Positions 46,601 to 54,833 are shown, counted from the stretch's first letter. The stretch is 64,000 nucleotides of DNA from Scytonema hofmannii PCC 7110 (GCF_000346485.2 NZ_KQ976354.1:5183805-5247804), one strand, 5' to 3'. Numbers and translations are program-made. The notes: generated from the sequence alone by a model not told the origin.

Positions 46601-48107
46601 CATCGGTTTCCCCTTGATTATCAAAATCATCTGCTACAAATACTAGGTACTTACTCCCAAGGTATTTCTCGCTTCCACCTGGAATAGTAATGTTTTTTTG
46701 AATATTATACGTAGCACCAGGAGCCAATGGTGTATGCTTGTCGATGTTCTCCTCATTTATGGCCAAGAACAAATCTTCTTCATCAAAATAAGGATCGCTA
46801 GAAATATAGATGCGATCGGACCAATTAGCTGGAGCAGGGACATCATTACTTTGGTTTTTGACAGTCCAAGAAACTGATATCTTCTGACCCCAAGTGACTT
46901 CTCTTGGCGGGGTTCCATTTTCTATATTGGCTTCTATGATATCTAAATCAGGTGCTTTAACTTCAATAGGTATGGCTAATACATTGTTAGATTCATTAGA
47001 TTCAATTTCTTCATTGTAATAATGATATGAAGTGTTGCCATAAAATCCATCTACTTCAAAAATTAAGAATTTATGTCCCGGTTTTATCTGCGACAAATTA
47101 ATGCTTTCAGTTATTTCATAGCTGGTATTAGGCATCATGGAGTTTTCTAAATATTGACTCCACGAATATATTGCTCTATCATTTTCATCAAGTTTATTAT
47201 CATCTGAAATATAAACCGTTCCACGGCTTATGTCTTCTAGTAATGCCCCACTTCCTTGGTTTTTGACATTCAAAGTCACTGAAATATTTCCATCCGAAAT
47301 GGGAACTTCACCTAGAAGTATTTGAGCCGACTCAACTATCAAGTCAGGCGGTAGTTTATTATTAAAACCAGTGCTAAAGTTGATAACTTGTCTCTTTTCT
47401 TCCTCTGTCATTCCCGCTAAAGCATTCATACCCAAAAGTGCGAGCTGGTCTCCTTTTGCTAAGGCAGTCGCGACATCGGAAGTGCGGGCAATAAAGTGCA
47501 TGACAATTTGAGTTTCGCCCGGAGCCAATTGTAGCCTGTATATAACATCAGAAGAATTCCCATTTGAAACCTGATAAGGACGATAACCACCCGTTCCAGC
47601 TATGACTCGAACTATATCACTAGTATTGTTATCGCTTATACTATCTAAAACTAACCAGTTATCATCCAGGTTTAATTTGCTGTTTCCACTTGAGGTTTTG
47701 GTAATATTTGATGGCAAGTTATATGAGTTATTGTAAACCCTATGGTCATATTGCCAAGGTTCTGAATATGTATTTTTGACAATATCTAAAATCCGAACAA
47801 AGCCAGAGTTTTCTGAAACGTAGACTTTTCGTGATAGTGAAATTTCCGAATCTCCACCGTATCCATTCCCCAAATATCTGGGAGCTACGACAACTTCACG
47901 ACCATTATCTTCCGTATAAGCATCGGCGCTGTGATAACTGTAAAAGTTGTTGTACAATCCTCCATAAGATTGAAAATATTGCTCGCCTGTATCTGAGTTG
48001 GCTGCTATACGACCGTATTCCAATTCCCCGTCTGCTGTGATTTCCCACGGAAAAGCATCTCCATCAATTAAACTAAAGGGTAGGTTAATGGGATTGTTAT
48101 TACTCAT
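40674..48107 (-). CDS. Giant CARDB-repeat exoprotein (N-terminal 2,477 residues)
   Basis: 2,477 residues before the TAG. Residues 1-240 are a unique N-terminal region (LPFSLIDGDAFPWEITADGE). Fourteen CARDB-like Ig repeats follow, each opening like PDLxV and containing ISVSWTVKNQG, then YLSxD and DNxVxExxENNN. Next is a pre-peptidase-C-like domain (GQSVYYKIDVTEGETLQVTF). No classical signal peptide; with the RTX tail across the TAG it would be a type I-secreted adhesin or matrix protein of about 3,107 residues. ATG start with GGAG 7 nt upstream. The adjacent 722-residue repeat protein is upstream on the same strand. Confidence 0.88.
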   Translation of the reverse strand: MSNNNPINLPFSLIDGDAFPWEITADGELEYGRIAANSDTGEQYFQSYGGLYNNFYSYHSADAYTEDNGREVVVAPRYLGNGYGGDSEISLSRKVYVSENSGFVRILDIVKNTYSEPWQYDHRVYNNSYNLPSNITKTSSGNSKLNLDDNWLVLDSISDNNTSDIVRVIAGTGGYRPYQVSNGNSSDVIYRLQLAPGETQIVMHFIARTSDVATALAKGDQLALLGMNALAGMTEEEKRQVINFSTGFNNKLPPDLIVESAQILLGEVPISDGNISVTLNVKNQGSGALLEDISRGTVYISDDNKLDENDRAIYSWSQYLENSMMPNTSYEITESINLSQIKPGHKFLIFEVDGFYGNTSYHYYNEEIESNESNNVLAIPIEVKAPDLDIIEANIENGTPPREVTWGQKISVSWTVKNQSNDVPAPANWSDRIYISSDPYFDEEDLFLAINEENIDKHTPLAPGATYNIQKNITIPGGSEKYLGSKYLVFVADDFDNQGETDEGNNVYVYPIPIEFKAPDLTITTNPDVPLPSTAIPGQPIPVSWTVTNQGNGAALADYWYDGIYLSSDQNFQSWLDTPLGGETIINNTSLPAGANYTINNKVITIPTTAKSLQYLLFVADRSDSWSYPRQQETNELNNVYFVPIQINTPDLLIESASIAQNKSTAIIGEQMSVSWTVKNQGSYRAEANWVDRIYISSDQSWDDSDTYVYGVSIDEQTPLEANNGNDSTYSIENKVITIPTTMTGERYLLFITDATSNPNDTIGSQSESNETNNTYAVPIEIKAPDLTVIDAGEPNTGTTTWTASWGQEIPVSWTVKNISDAAAPANWYDRVYISSDDKLNRDTLLYSEFIDAHTPLAGHASYNINNKLITIPKYDSYIRGNQYLLFVTDANQDQGETNEAKGLLETNNVKPVPIFIAAPDLVVESVTAVPSTSAQFGQTINVTYFVSNAGDPGSSTVASRWTDRIWLSKGSTLDSPRIELTPVSVERDTPLNSGTSYSKTVTVPLPLNPQFSNGTYYIWVATDTSHNQVEFNETNNTKFSQPINLTLPPITDLQVTSVVTPVEGLSGQKLEIVWTIYNGGDKDATGVWHDNVYLSKDGSIGNDDFYASFSFEGTIQAGKPIERRQFIDLPIDLSGERWVVVKTDAGGDVYEHGQESNNTRISSNPIDIRKSDFPNLKVSSVTARTDSAFSGQKITIDWVVENTGTGSTSAPIWYDAVFLSLNGQETYLGQTSNFSYLDKYGSGIHSYNNSLEVTLPDNIEGNNYYFVVKTDYYDNVYEYQNEDDNFRSTESPTNIELTPPPDLQPTVNEHSPVFSGQRMTLNWTVVNNGPGKTSQHSWYDEVYMSADPYLGNGDEEYFLGSRYHYGDLDVYDANSTNGATSSYTTSLDVTLPIGVSGNFYFIVRTDAGNQVLEFAGDANNIVAQPTPTTVNLTPPPDLEVELVDVPTQALASHALTIDYRVTNNGSTATPNYSWVDAFYLSEDANFNSSTDRLLGEIRHHGSLDIDEPNKWYDGSATFTLPDGLSGTFHVFVVTDQHNDVFELNNHNNVNNYDNVSDNLGVVTVSSRPADLVVSAINVPTSIEAGIASRIIWTVVNTGSGDTAVRAWTDSIIASGDPNLGNDDDVVLGSFYHSDTLNLIDGTSRSGLLNPGDFYERNELVTIPFTLSGQYHLFVVTDANAQVYEANALGNNYKSQLITVNRDTPDLQVTGVSVINATPSVSSTDKLAVNWTVKNFGTGRTNAYSWYDSVYLSTDTQLNSQQDIYLGQVFHSGALDQFGSYDGSGTFNLPIDLKGNYHVIVRTDNSANSEYNDRVLEGSLENNNDKATNNTTAITLGEVPNLVVESVDAPIDAISSQLFNLTWTVRNDGAATGYKRWYDAIYLSRDQNFDRSSDIYLDYRYHVGSLAAGETYTQQNQLFKIPSGLSGPFYVFVVADGGNEVYERGGEGNTVGNNLNYDRNSMQVSLPNPTDLSVGTITVPVNAVPGLDATISYTINNLGPNAAQGIWYDSIYLSADDKWDINDTFFGRSQAPVSYVADPGNEYSYYDNSITAPLPGVVPGDYHVIVKSDIRNAIVENDENNNIGGSLDKVSIDVEPLQLDVSKTGTLFQGQSVYYKIDVTEGETLQVTFDSLADNAFNELYIRYGEMPSQTEFDYGFENVSADQQIVVPFTEAGTYYVLARAIKAPEWISHLVVGENTTVSGMGNNYTIEAKTIDFGITSIGQTVGDRGGKITLEIDGAKFTPYMRAELIDSTGKSIVAENIWFEGSTDVFATFDLTNAAIGTYDLKVSQTLSELVYQENADGELEPVFITNPDGELEPVYVTEENIDVLDDAFSVVNARPDNVLISVTSTSAVSPGQSFDIIVSYANSGTHDVTAPVIVVNTDREVHLQNIQDGDGFVQIGSMTLLGISNEGPAGTLRPGEMGIIRLRGTAPSTTGPINITARQIADNSTPINYSDFIEYLGGDISTKSWFDAATA

Positions 48108-48424
48108 AAGAATGCTCCGGAATTTTCAAATCTTTTATTAATGTTTTTTAGGCAGTCTCAAATGCGGTTAGCTAACTTCGCCGATTTAACTACTTCCTTG
48201 ATAGGGCTAGTGTCATCAAGGCAAACCTTGTCAAATCTTGCGGGAAATCAAAGCAGTTAAAACCCTTATTCTTTCGGACAACGGCTGTCATACTTTGCCT
48301 CTTTTGAAACTAAATCCGCAAAGATTAGTAGCCAATAGAGTGATAGCCAAAATGCATATATTGCTTTGATTCGGTCAACTGAACTATTTAGTCTTTAGTA
48401 ACACTCACCCTCATATTGGACCAA
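48108..48424. other. Spacer between repeat protein and giant exoprotein
   Basis: 317 bp without a gene. It probably carries the promoter of the giant exoprotein on the minus strand; I could not pick a convincing -10/-35 pair. No clear terminator hairpin after the 48425 stop. Confidence 0.4.
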
Positions 48425-50593
48425 TTAACGGTACTTAGTTATCCAAGCATCAATACTTCCAGCATTTGTTCCGCTTAAACCACCGTCGGTATCTCCAGTA
48501 ATGTAAACATGACCACCACTGGCAACGGCGATTCCATTAGAAAAGTCATCACCCTCTGTACCAAACTGCCTGATAAATAGTGGGTTGCCATTGCTGTCAT
48601 ACTTAGCCACCCACGCATCAATACCTCCCGCATTGGTTCCCCCCAAAGCATCATCGGTATCTCCGGTAATGTAAACATAACCAGCACTGTCAGTGACGAC
48701 ACCATAAGCAAAGTCATCACCAGCGCTCCCCAGTTGTTTTTTCCATTGGAGTTCGCCATTAGAACCGTACTTCGCTATCCAAGCGTCCTGACCGCCCGCA
48801 TTGATTTTCCCCACAGAACCAGAGGTATCTCCTACAATGTAAACATTAAGAGCAGTATCAACAGTGATGCTATTGGAATAATCTTCACCCTCTGTACCTA
48901 GTTGTTTCGTCCATTGCCATGTTCCACTGCCGTCATACTTGGTTACCCAAGCATCAACACTTCCGGCATTCATTCCCCCTAAAGCGCCAGAGGTGAAACC
49001 TGTAACATAGACATTGCTAGCATTATCAATTGCAATACCATTGGAAACATCCAATTTAGAAGTACCCAGTTGTTTTTTCCACTGTATTGTTCCACCACTG
49101 TCGTACTTGGCTACCCAGGCATCAATATCTCCTGCATTTGTTCCCCCCAAAGAATTGTCAGTGTGTCCCGTAATGTAAACATAACCGGCACTATCAACAG
49201 TGACACTGTTGGAGAAGTCATCGCCTGCAGTACCCAGTTGTTTTTTCCACTGCTCCGTGCCATCGCTGTGATACTTGCCTACCCACGCATCAATACCTCC
49301 TTTATTACTTCCCTCCAAAGCACCAGAGGTGAAACCTGTAATGTAAACATTGCCAACACTATCAGCAACACTGTAGGAGAATTCTTTGCCAGCAGTGTCT
49401 AGTTGTCTCTTCCACTGTATTGCGCCATCGCTGTTGTATTTTGTTACCCAAATATCCTGACTCCCGGCAAGAGTTCCCCCCAACGACCCGTCAGTATAAC
49501 CCGTCATATAGACATTGCCAGTGCCATCAACAGCAACACTATAGGAGGAGTCATCACCCTCTGTACCCGTTTGTCGAATCCACTTTTGTGAGAGGTTGGG
49601 TACACCAGGGCGTCCCTCAAGTTGACCGTAGAGTAAAAAGTGGTTGTATGCTTGAGCATAATTGTAACCAGCTGCTTTCAAGTCAGCATTGGAATCCAGA
49701 TAGAATTGCACATCGAAAGATTGTGAAGATGCGCGTCCCTCACTTAAACCATGAGTTTGGAAGTGGTTGTACAATTGCCAATTGGAAAGATTTGCATCTC
49801 TGAGATCGCCATAAGTATTGCGATAGTAATTGACATCAACGGTAGCAGAAAAGGAGCGCCCTTCCGCCAGACCGAACAGTTCAAAATGTTCTAATAACTG
49901 TCTACCACTGAAGCCTGCACTTACCAAGTCAGAATTCTGAGCCCGGTAGTAATTGACATCAAAAAACTGAGAAAACTGTCGGCTTTCATTCAACCCAAAG
50001 ATGAGCAGGTGTTCTAGAGCTTCAAGGCGATCGTTTTTGGGAGTGCTACTGAAGGCTGTCCGGAGGTCAGAATACTTAGTCAAATAAAAGTCTGTCTCAA
50101 AAAATTGTGAAAACCTTTTTCCTGACGCTACACCAGCGTAACTCAAATGGTCAAAGAGTTGTTTATTGTTAAAGTTTGCCAAGTCACTATTGGCTGCTCG
50201 ATAAAAATTCAGATCGACTAACGGCGAAAATCTCCTTCCTTCCGCTACACCAGCGTAATTCAAATGGTCAAAGAGTTGTTCGTTGCTTAACCCAGTTAAA
50301 TCGTCATGAATACCCCGGTAAAAAGAAAGATCTACAAATGGGGAAAAGTGTCGTCCTTCTGCCACACCGTAATTTTGCAGATGGTTAAATAAATTCCGGT
50401 TGTTAAAACTAGCTAGATCGCTATTAGCAGAACGATAGAAGCTGAGGTCGGCAAGTGATGAGAAGGCTCTGCCTTCATCCAAACCATAAGCTTGGAAATG
50501 TGAAAAAAGTTGGGCGTCTGTTGTCAATCCAGCCGCCGCGAGATCGGTATTGGCAGCACGATAGAAATTAGCATCAAATGGGTTGTTTATCAT
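48425..50593 (-). CDS. Repeat protein: eight FYR/EGR units plus SBBP beta-propeller
   Basis: 722 residues, two halves. Residues ~5-330 hold eight repeats of about 42 residues, pattern FYRxxNxDL...LFxHFxxYGxxEGRxFS. From about 335 there are seven SBBP repeats (KQLGTAGDDFSNSVTVDSAG, YVYITG, GGTNAGxIDAWVAKYDS), enough for one complete seven-bladed propeller. No enzyme motif, signal peptide or membrane helix. It lies directly upstream of the giant CARDB/RTX gene on the same strand, so a common surface or matrix role is plausible. The DNA is internally repetitive and assembly-sensitive. Confidence 0.82.
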   Translation of the reverse strand: MINNPFDANFYRAANTDLAAAGLTTDAQLFSHFQAYGLDEGRAFSSLADLSFYRSANSDLASFNNRNLFNHLQNYGVAEGRHFSPFVDLSFYRGIHDDLTGLSNEQLFDHLNYAGVAEGRRFSPLVDLNFYRAANSDLANFNNKQLFDHLSYAGVASGKRFSQFFETDFYLTKYSDLRTAFSSTPKNDRLEALEHLLIFGLNESRQFSQFFDVNYYRAQNSDLVSAGFSGRQLLEHFELFGLAEGRSFSATVDVNYYRNTYGDLRDANLSNWQLYNHFQTHGLSEGRASSQSFDVQFYLDSNADLKAAGYNYAQAYNHFLLYGQLEGRPGVPNLSQKWIRQTGTEGDDSSYSVAVDGTGNVYMTGYTDGSLGGTLAGSQDIWVTKYNSDGAIQWKRQLDTAGKEFSYSVADSVGNVYITGFTSGALEGSNKGGIDAWVGKYHSDGTEQWKKQLGTAGDDFSNSVTVDSAGYVYITGHTDNSLGGTNAGDIDAWVAKYDSGGTIQWKKQLGTSKLDVSNGIAIDNASNVYVTGFTSGALGGMNAGSVDAWVTKYDGSGTWQWTKQLGTEGEDYSNSITVDTALNVYIVGDTSGSVGKINAGGQDAWIAKYGSNGELQWKKQLGSAGDDFAYGVVTDSAGYVYITGDTDDALGGTNAGGIDAWVAKYDSNGNPLFIRQFGTEGDDFSNGIAVASGGHVYITGDTDGGLSGTNAGSIDAWITKYR

Positions 50594-51433
50594 TTGTACG
50601 AGGTAGTAAATCTAAGAAGTTTCAATACGTTAGAAGGAGTTACAGTAGCGGCTCTAGTAACAATGTCCGTAAACAAAGGGAGCAATAATTGGTATGCCTG
50701 TATTGCCCGCGATCGCAAAAGGTGTTGAGCGGCACACAAATCTACACCAGATAGCTTTGGGGTCTATCTGGTTTCTTAGTTCCCAATTTCTAGAGCGTTT
50801 GTACAGTCTTCTCATGCAACCCGGTTTCTTTAAGTTTAGGGAACGAAAATTCGGTCTTTGCAGGGACAGAAACTGAGTTTTTTCTGCTCAAACTTGAATA
50901 ATGAACAGACGCTCTAGCAATTGAATCCAAACAATGAGTATTTTTGCGCGTTTACGGTTAACCGACTCATCAAATACTTCGAGCCGATTCAATTCTTATT
51001 GCTATTATTAAATGTCTCAATGGATAATAACAGCGAAATTTTACTGACAAGTGTCCGGATGAGAAAAATTAGTAGAAAGACTGAGATTGTTAAAAGCCTT
51101 TTAAATTCTTCTCACAAATGTTTGGGCATTTTGTAAGAAAAGTGTAAAGTTAGGGGTAGCTGACAGTTCTGCTTTTCTCTTGAGTCAGGCGTTGACGAGC
51201 AATAAGCCTTGTGCTAACAGAGTGTTCTATCAGTGGTAAGGGACTTACCGAAAAATAAAGTACCAGTCATTATAGAGGTATAGTAGACGAAAGAATTCAA
51301 AGCAGAGACCAATCTTTAGAATTGGAATCTTAAAGATGATACTAACCGACGGAGTTTCAAAAGATGATATAGTACTAGGATTTCAGTCACCTTTTATGCG
51401 ACAGTTTACGGAATATGCTGTGGGCTAGAACCT
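50594..51433. other. 840-bp gap with a miniature-element-like inverted repeat
   Basis: No gene is convincing. CTAGAGCGTTTGT (50790-50802) and ACAGACGCTCTAG (50906-50918) match in 12 of 13 positions as inverted repeats and enclose 103 bp with an ACCCGGTTTCTTTAA segment: probably a miniature element. Short plus-strand frames of 60-72 codons here look random. The promoter of the 722-residue gene should lie at the left edge. Confidence 0.45.
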
Positions 51434-52102
51434 TTAGTCTTTAGAAGAAGCTAGTTTATCAGCAAAGCGAGTTGTTTCTGGCAACCGATACTTTGTTGTA
51501 CAACGCAATACACAATCAATTGCCGTAAGTAAACTCACTCTATGACCGCTAGAAACATACACGGGTTTAACTCCTGTACGTGTTCGTAAAACGGCTCCCA
51601 CAGTGTCTCCTTTATGTATTAATGGTTGCCAGCTACCTCGTGTTTCTGGTAAATCATCATGTTTACCAATAAGTAACGATTTCGCAACACCAATAGTAGG
51701 TATATCTATAATTAAGCCTAAATGACAAGCTATCCCAAACCTACGAGGATGGGCAATTCCCTGTCCATCACACAGGATAATATCTGGTGTTGTTTGAATT
51801 TTTTCCAAAGCGTCTAAAACGGCGGGTATTTCGCGAAATGAGAGAAAGCCGGGAATGTAGGGAAACGTTGTAGGACGGCGTGCAATGCTTGTCTCCTGTA
51901 ACTGCAAATCGGGAAAACTTAGCACCGCCACAGCCGCACGGCTAATGGCACCATCTTCTTCAAAACCCATATCAACACCAGCAACATATTGCAAAGGTTG
52001 CTTGAGGTTATCTTCAGTAATAACCTCAGGCTGGAGTTGTTCTTGTATTTTTATAGCTTCATCTACCGTAGTAGGCCAGGTATGGCGTTGATAAATCTTC
52101 AT
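51434..52102 (-). CDS. nfi: Endonuclease V (deoxyinosine 3' endonuclease)
   Basis: DNA repair enzyme (222 residues) that nicks 3' to deoxyinosine. Catalytic core is complete: [14 protein letters not shown] with the first Asp (about 43), [20 protein letters not shown] with the Tyr wedge and Glu (about 90), and [20 protein letters not shown] with the second Asp (about 112). [12 protein letters not shown] is also conserved. Slightly shorter N-terminus than some, but the domain is whole. Divergent from the SPFH gene. Confidence 0.95.
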   Translation of the reverse strand: MKIYQRHTWPTTVDEAIKIQEQLQPEVITEDNLKQPLQYVAGVDMGFEEDGAISRAAVAVLSFPDLQLQETSIARRPTTFPYIPGFLSFREIPAVLDALEKIQTTPDIILCDGQGIAHPRRFGIACHLGLIIDIPTIGVAKSLLIGKHDDLPETRGSWQPLIHKGDTVGAVLRTRTGVKPVYVSSGHRVSLLTAIDCVLRCTTKYRLPETTRFADKLASSKD

Positions 52103-52267
52103 AGTTTAAAACTTTAGTTTATTAATTATATTTCATAAATTTTCCCATTCGGGGTGTATCTATATTAAAGAGTTTTACTCATTGAGTAAGCTCAAATAAC
52201 AAAAGAACTTTTAAGGTTGGCTGTATCGACCTTACAGGTGCTTAATTTATTAAATTCTCTTAATAGT

Positions 52268-53110
52268 ATGCAGAACATTAGCAGACAAATTTCCAGTTCC
52301 AATAATTTTAGATTAGGTTTTTACTTAGCAGGAGGTGTATTTGTCTTACTTCTAGCGATGATGTTCCGTCCCTTCACAATTGTGAATGCAGGTGAGAGGG
52401 GTGTTGTCATGCAATTTGGAAAAGTCCAAGAGCAGGTGTTAGATGAAGGTATTCATCCTATAACGCCGATTGTTACAACAGTTAAAAGATTAAGTGTTAG
52501 GGTTCGACAAAACAGTTTTAATGCTGATGCTGCTTCCAAAGACCTGCAGAAAATCACGACAGAACTTGCGGTGAATTGGCATATCGATCCAACACGGGTT
52601 AATAGAGTTTATCAACAAATAGGTGATGAAGAACAAATTATTACTGGGATCATCACTCCTGCTGTTTCTGAAGTGTTGAAAGCAGCAACAGCAAAAAAGA
52701 CGGCAGAAGAAATTATCACTATCAGAACGCAGTTGAAAGAAGAAATCGATAATCATTTAAAAGAACGTCTTTCTGCTTACGGTTTGATAGTTGATGATGT
52801 GTCTTTAGTAAATTTTGCATTTTCTCCTGAATTTAGTAAGGCTATTGAAGCAAAGCAAATAGCTGAACAAGAAGCTAAACAAGCAGAGTTTATTGCTAAG
52901 AAAGCAACTCAAGAAGCCCAAGCAGATGTGAATCGTGCTAAAGGTCAAGCAGAAGCACAAAGATTACAAAGACAAACTTTGACTCCAGAATTATTACAAA
53001 AGCAGGCGATAGAAAAGTGGGATGGACGTTTTCCAACAGTGATAAGTGGTAATGGTACTTTACCTCTTATCAATATTAGTCCTGAAAGTTTGGCAGGTAA
53101 GAAAGAGTAA
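52268..53110 (+). CDS. Prohibitin/HflC-like SPFH protein
   Basis: Membrane-associated scaffold of 280 residues. One N-terminal helix (LGFYLAGGVFVLLLAMMF), then the SPFH/band-7 domain (TIVNAGERGVVMQFGKVQEQ, VNWHIDPTRVNRVYQQIGDE, SVVLKAATAKKTAEEI-like region). A long alanine/glutamate coiled coil follows (AIEAKQIAEQEAKQAEFIAK). Ends with TVISGNGTLPLINIS, typical of prohibitin-type proteins. I start at ATG for MQNISRQI; the TTG 17 codons earlier adds an atypical segment. Likely forms membrane microdomain rings. Family members modulate FtsH protease. Confidence 0.88.
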   Translation: MQNISRQISSSNNFRLGFYLAGGVFVLLLAMMFRPFTIVNAGERGVVMQFGKVQEQVLDEGIHPITPIVTTVKRLSVRVRQNSFNADAASKDLQKITTELAVNWHIDPTRVNRVYQQIGDEEQIITGIITPAVSEVLKAATAKKTAEEIITIRTQLKEEIDNHLKERLSAYGLIVDDVSLVNFAFSPEFSKAIEAKQIAEQEAKQAEFIAKKATQEAQADVNRAKGQAEAQRLQRQTLTPELLQKQAIEKWDGRFPTVISGNGTLPLINISPESLAGKKE

Positions 53111-53122
53111 ATTTTGGTGTCT

Positions 53123-53321
53123 CACGCAAAGGCATAATGTTGGGAGCATCCCAATTTGGCGCAAGCCTGCAAGAATAGAATTCTGGGGCTACACAAAAGA
53201 AGTCCGCGAAGGCGGACTTAATAGAAAGTCCACGTAGGTGGACTTTGTTTGTATAGACGCGATTTTAATCGCCCGATGTTTTTTTCAAATTGGGATGCTC
53301 CCCACGCAAAGGCATAATGTT
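53123..53321. mobile_element. 161-bp miniature element inside 19-bp direct repeats
   Basis: Perfect 17-bp terminal inverted repeats GGGAGCATCCCAATTTG (53142-53158) / CAAATTGGGATGCTCCC (53286-53302), flanked by identical CACGCAAAGGCATAATGTT at 53123-53141 and 53303-53321. Inside are two small hairpins (AAGTCCGC..GCGGACTT and AAAGTCCAC..GTGGACTTT) and the motif AATAGAATTC that also bounds the next element. Non-coding. Confidence 0.8.
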
Positions 53322-53337
53322 TTCAATTTTTTGGGCG

Positions 53338-53436
53338 AATAGAATTCACTACTATACAAACGCTAGTCCGCCTGCGCGGACTAGTGAATTTTAACCCACG
53401 CAGGTAGGTTTCGCCTGTGTAGCTGCGAATTCTATT
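53338..53436. mobile_element. Miniature hairpin element, AATAGAATTC ends
   Basis: AATAGAATTC at 53338-53347 and GAATTCTATT at 53427-53436 are exact 10-bp inverted ends. The centre is CTAGTCCGC ctgc GCGGACTAG (53363-53384). Its left end and hairpin style match a segment within the preceding 161-bp element, so that element appears to contain a nested relative. Confidence 0.65.
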
Positions 53437-53463
53437 TGCCAGAGCGGTAAGAAATAAGAGCGC

Positions 53464-54519
53464 TCAAACATTCTTTAATAACGAATTTAGCAAGTTCTCT
53501 ATTGTATTATCAGATAAATCTGGTATTGCTAGAACTTTATCTACTTTATTAAAGTTCCACTGCATTGATTTATAGTAAGTTGGATCGTAGTGGAACTCTA
53601 ACAGATTCTCTACAAATGACTCCCATTGTTGGGTATCAATCAACTGATACCATTCACGCAGTTTTTCTTTGCTGTAACGAGATTTAAGCTTTTCTAGTTT
53701 TACTTTTAAGAAATCAGGATGTGTTGTCAGGTGTGGATATTCTTGCAAGAGATAGCCAACTCTTGTGGGTAGGGGAACTTGAATTTCTACACAACTCGCC
53801 TGTTTCATCTTTTCCCATAATGGCAAGGGTAAATAAACTTGCCCAATTTTGTTACTCTCTGATTCTACCCAGACTGTCTCCGCAGGGTTGAAGCTTTGCA
53901 GTTGTTGCACTAGCAAAGATTCAAAATATTTTTGAGATGGTTGAGCTGAGGGTTGATTATCCCATTCTTCGCCAAGTAGAGAACCACGATGATTCGCCAA
54001 AGCTTCCAAATCTAAAACTTGAAAACTACTTAGGCGCATTTTGCGTAGGATATGAGTTTTGCCACTACCTGTTAAACCACACAAGATTCGGTAGGTCAAT
54101 TTTTCTGGTATTTTTTCTAATCGATCGCGAACATAAGTACGGTATGTCTTGTAACCACCTTCGATAAGGGTGACACGCCAACCAATCTGTGTCAGTACCA
54201 AAGCCATACTATTGGAACGCTGTCCGCCTCGCCAACAGTAAACTAAGGGATGGTAATCTTTCCCTTTTGCTTCAAAATGCTGACTCAGATGCTGAGAAAT
54301 ATTTTTGGAAACTAAAGCTGCACCAATTTTTCGGGCAGTAAAGGGACAATCTTGTTTGTATACTGTTCCTACTTGAGCGCGTTCTGCATTATCTAGCACC
54401 GGCAAATTGATAGCCCCAGGGATATGGTCTTCCGTATATTCGCTAGGAGAACGGACATCAATTATTTCACTGTAAGTTTCTGTCCAAGGTTGTTTGGTGT
54501 ATGTAGGTAAAGGTGGCAT
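53464..54519 (-). CDS. mnmH: tRNA 2-selenouridine synthase
   Basis: Replaces sulfur by selenium (through a geranylated intermediate) at the wobble 2-thiouridine of tRNAs for Lys, Glu and Gln. 351 residues. Rhodanese domain first (EIIDVRSPSEYTEDHIPGAI; active Cys in YCWRGGQRSNSMALVL at about 94). A P-loop domain follows (ILCGLTGSGKTHILRKM at about 144). Both are characteristic of MnmH/SelU. No selD is in the window. Converges on the SPFH gene with miniature elements between them. Confidence 0.93.
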   Translation of the reverse strand: MPPLPTYTKQPWTETYSEIIDVRSPSEYTEDHIPGAINLPVLDNAERAQVGTVYKQDCPFTARKIGAALVSKNISQHLSQHFEAKGKDYHPLVYCWRGGQRSNSMALVLTQIGWRVTLIEGGYKTYRTYVRDRLEKIPEKLTYRILCGLTGSGKTHILRKMRLSSFQVLDLEALANHRGSLLGEEWDNQPSAQPSQKYFESLLVQQLQSFNPAETVWVESESNKIGQVYLPLPLWEKMKQASCVEIQVPLPTRVGYLLQEYPHLTTHPDFLKVKLEKLKSRYSKEKLREWYQLIDTQQWESFVENLLEFHYDPTYYKSMQWNFNKVDKVLAIPDLSDNTIENLLNSLLKNV

Positions 54520-54833
54520 TAAATAATCTAAATTGAGATTCAGGTTCGGGGCTGCAAGATCCCCGACTTTTTGGAGAAGTCAGGGATATAACCACTAGCT
54601 ACCAAACACTATGTTCCTTAATTTTGACACTGGTGAGCGGAATCGTATTATTCTGCCAGTGTTCCCTTTTTTTCTAAAATACTTCTTTCGATAGATGTTA
54701 ATTTCTGAAAAATTTAATAAGACTTCATGTGTTGCTTGCTAACAAGCACGGGAGGGTAAAGCATTGTACCTCGTTCCAAGGGGTTTGGGTGCTGAAATCT
54801 ATCCTTGATTAAGCAAAATACGGTAGGTGTGAA
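54520..54833. other. Divergent spacer with a CCCCGACTT palindromic repeat
   Basis: 314 bp between mnmH and a plus-strand membrane gene. GATCCCCGACTTTTTGGAGA then AGTCAGGGATAT (about 54561-54591) forms an imperfect hairpin like the 29174-29206 palindrome. No gene. Both promoters should lie here; not resolved. Confidence 0.45.

Noticed and set aside
42096-49803. Many antisense frames inside the giant CARDB gene and the repeat protein
   Set aside because: They are shadows of repetitive coding DNA on the opposite strand, without family features.
50694-51136. Two plus-strand frames of 60-71 codons upstream of nfi
   Set aside because: They cross a miniature-element-like inverted repeat and show no protein features.
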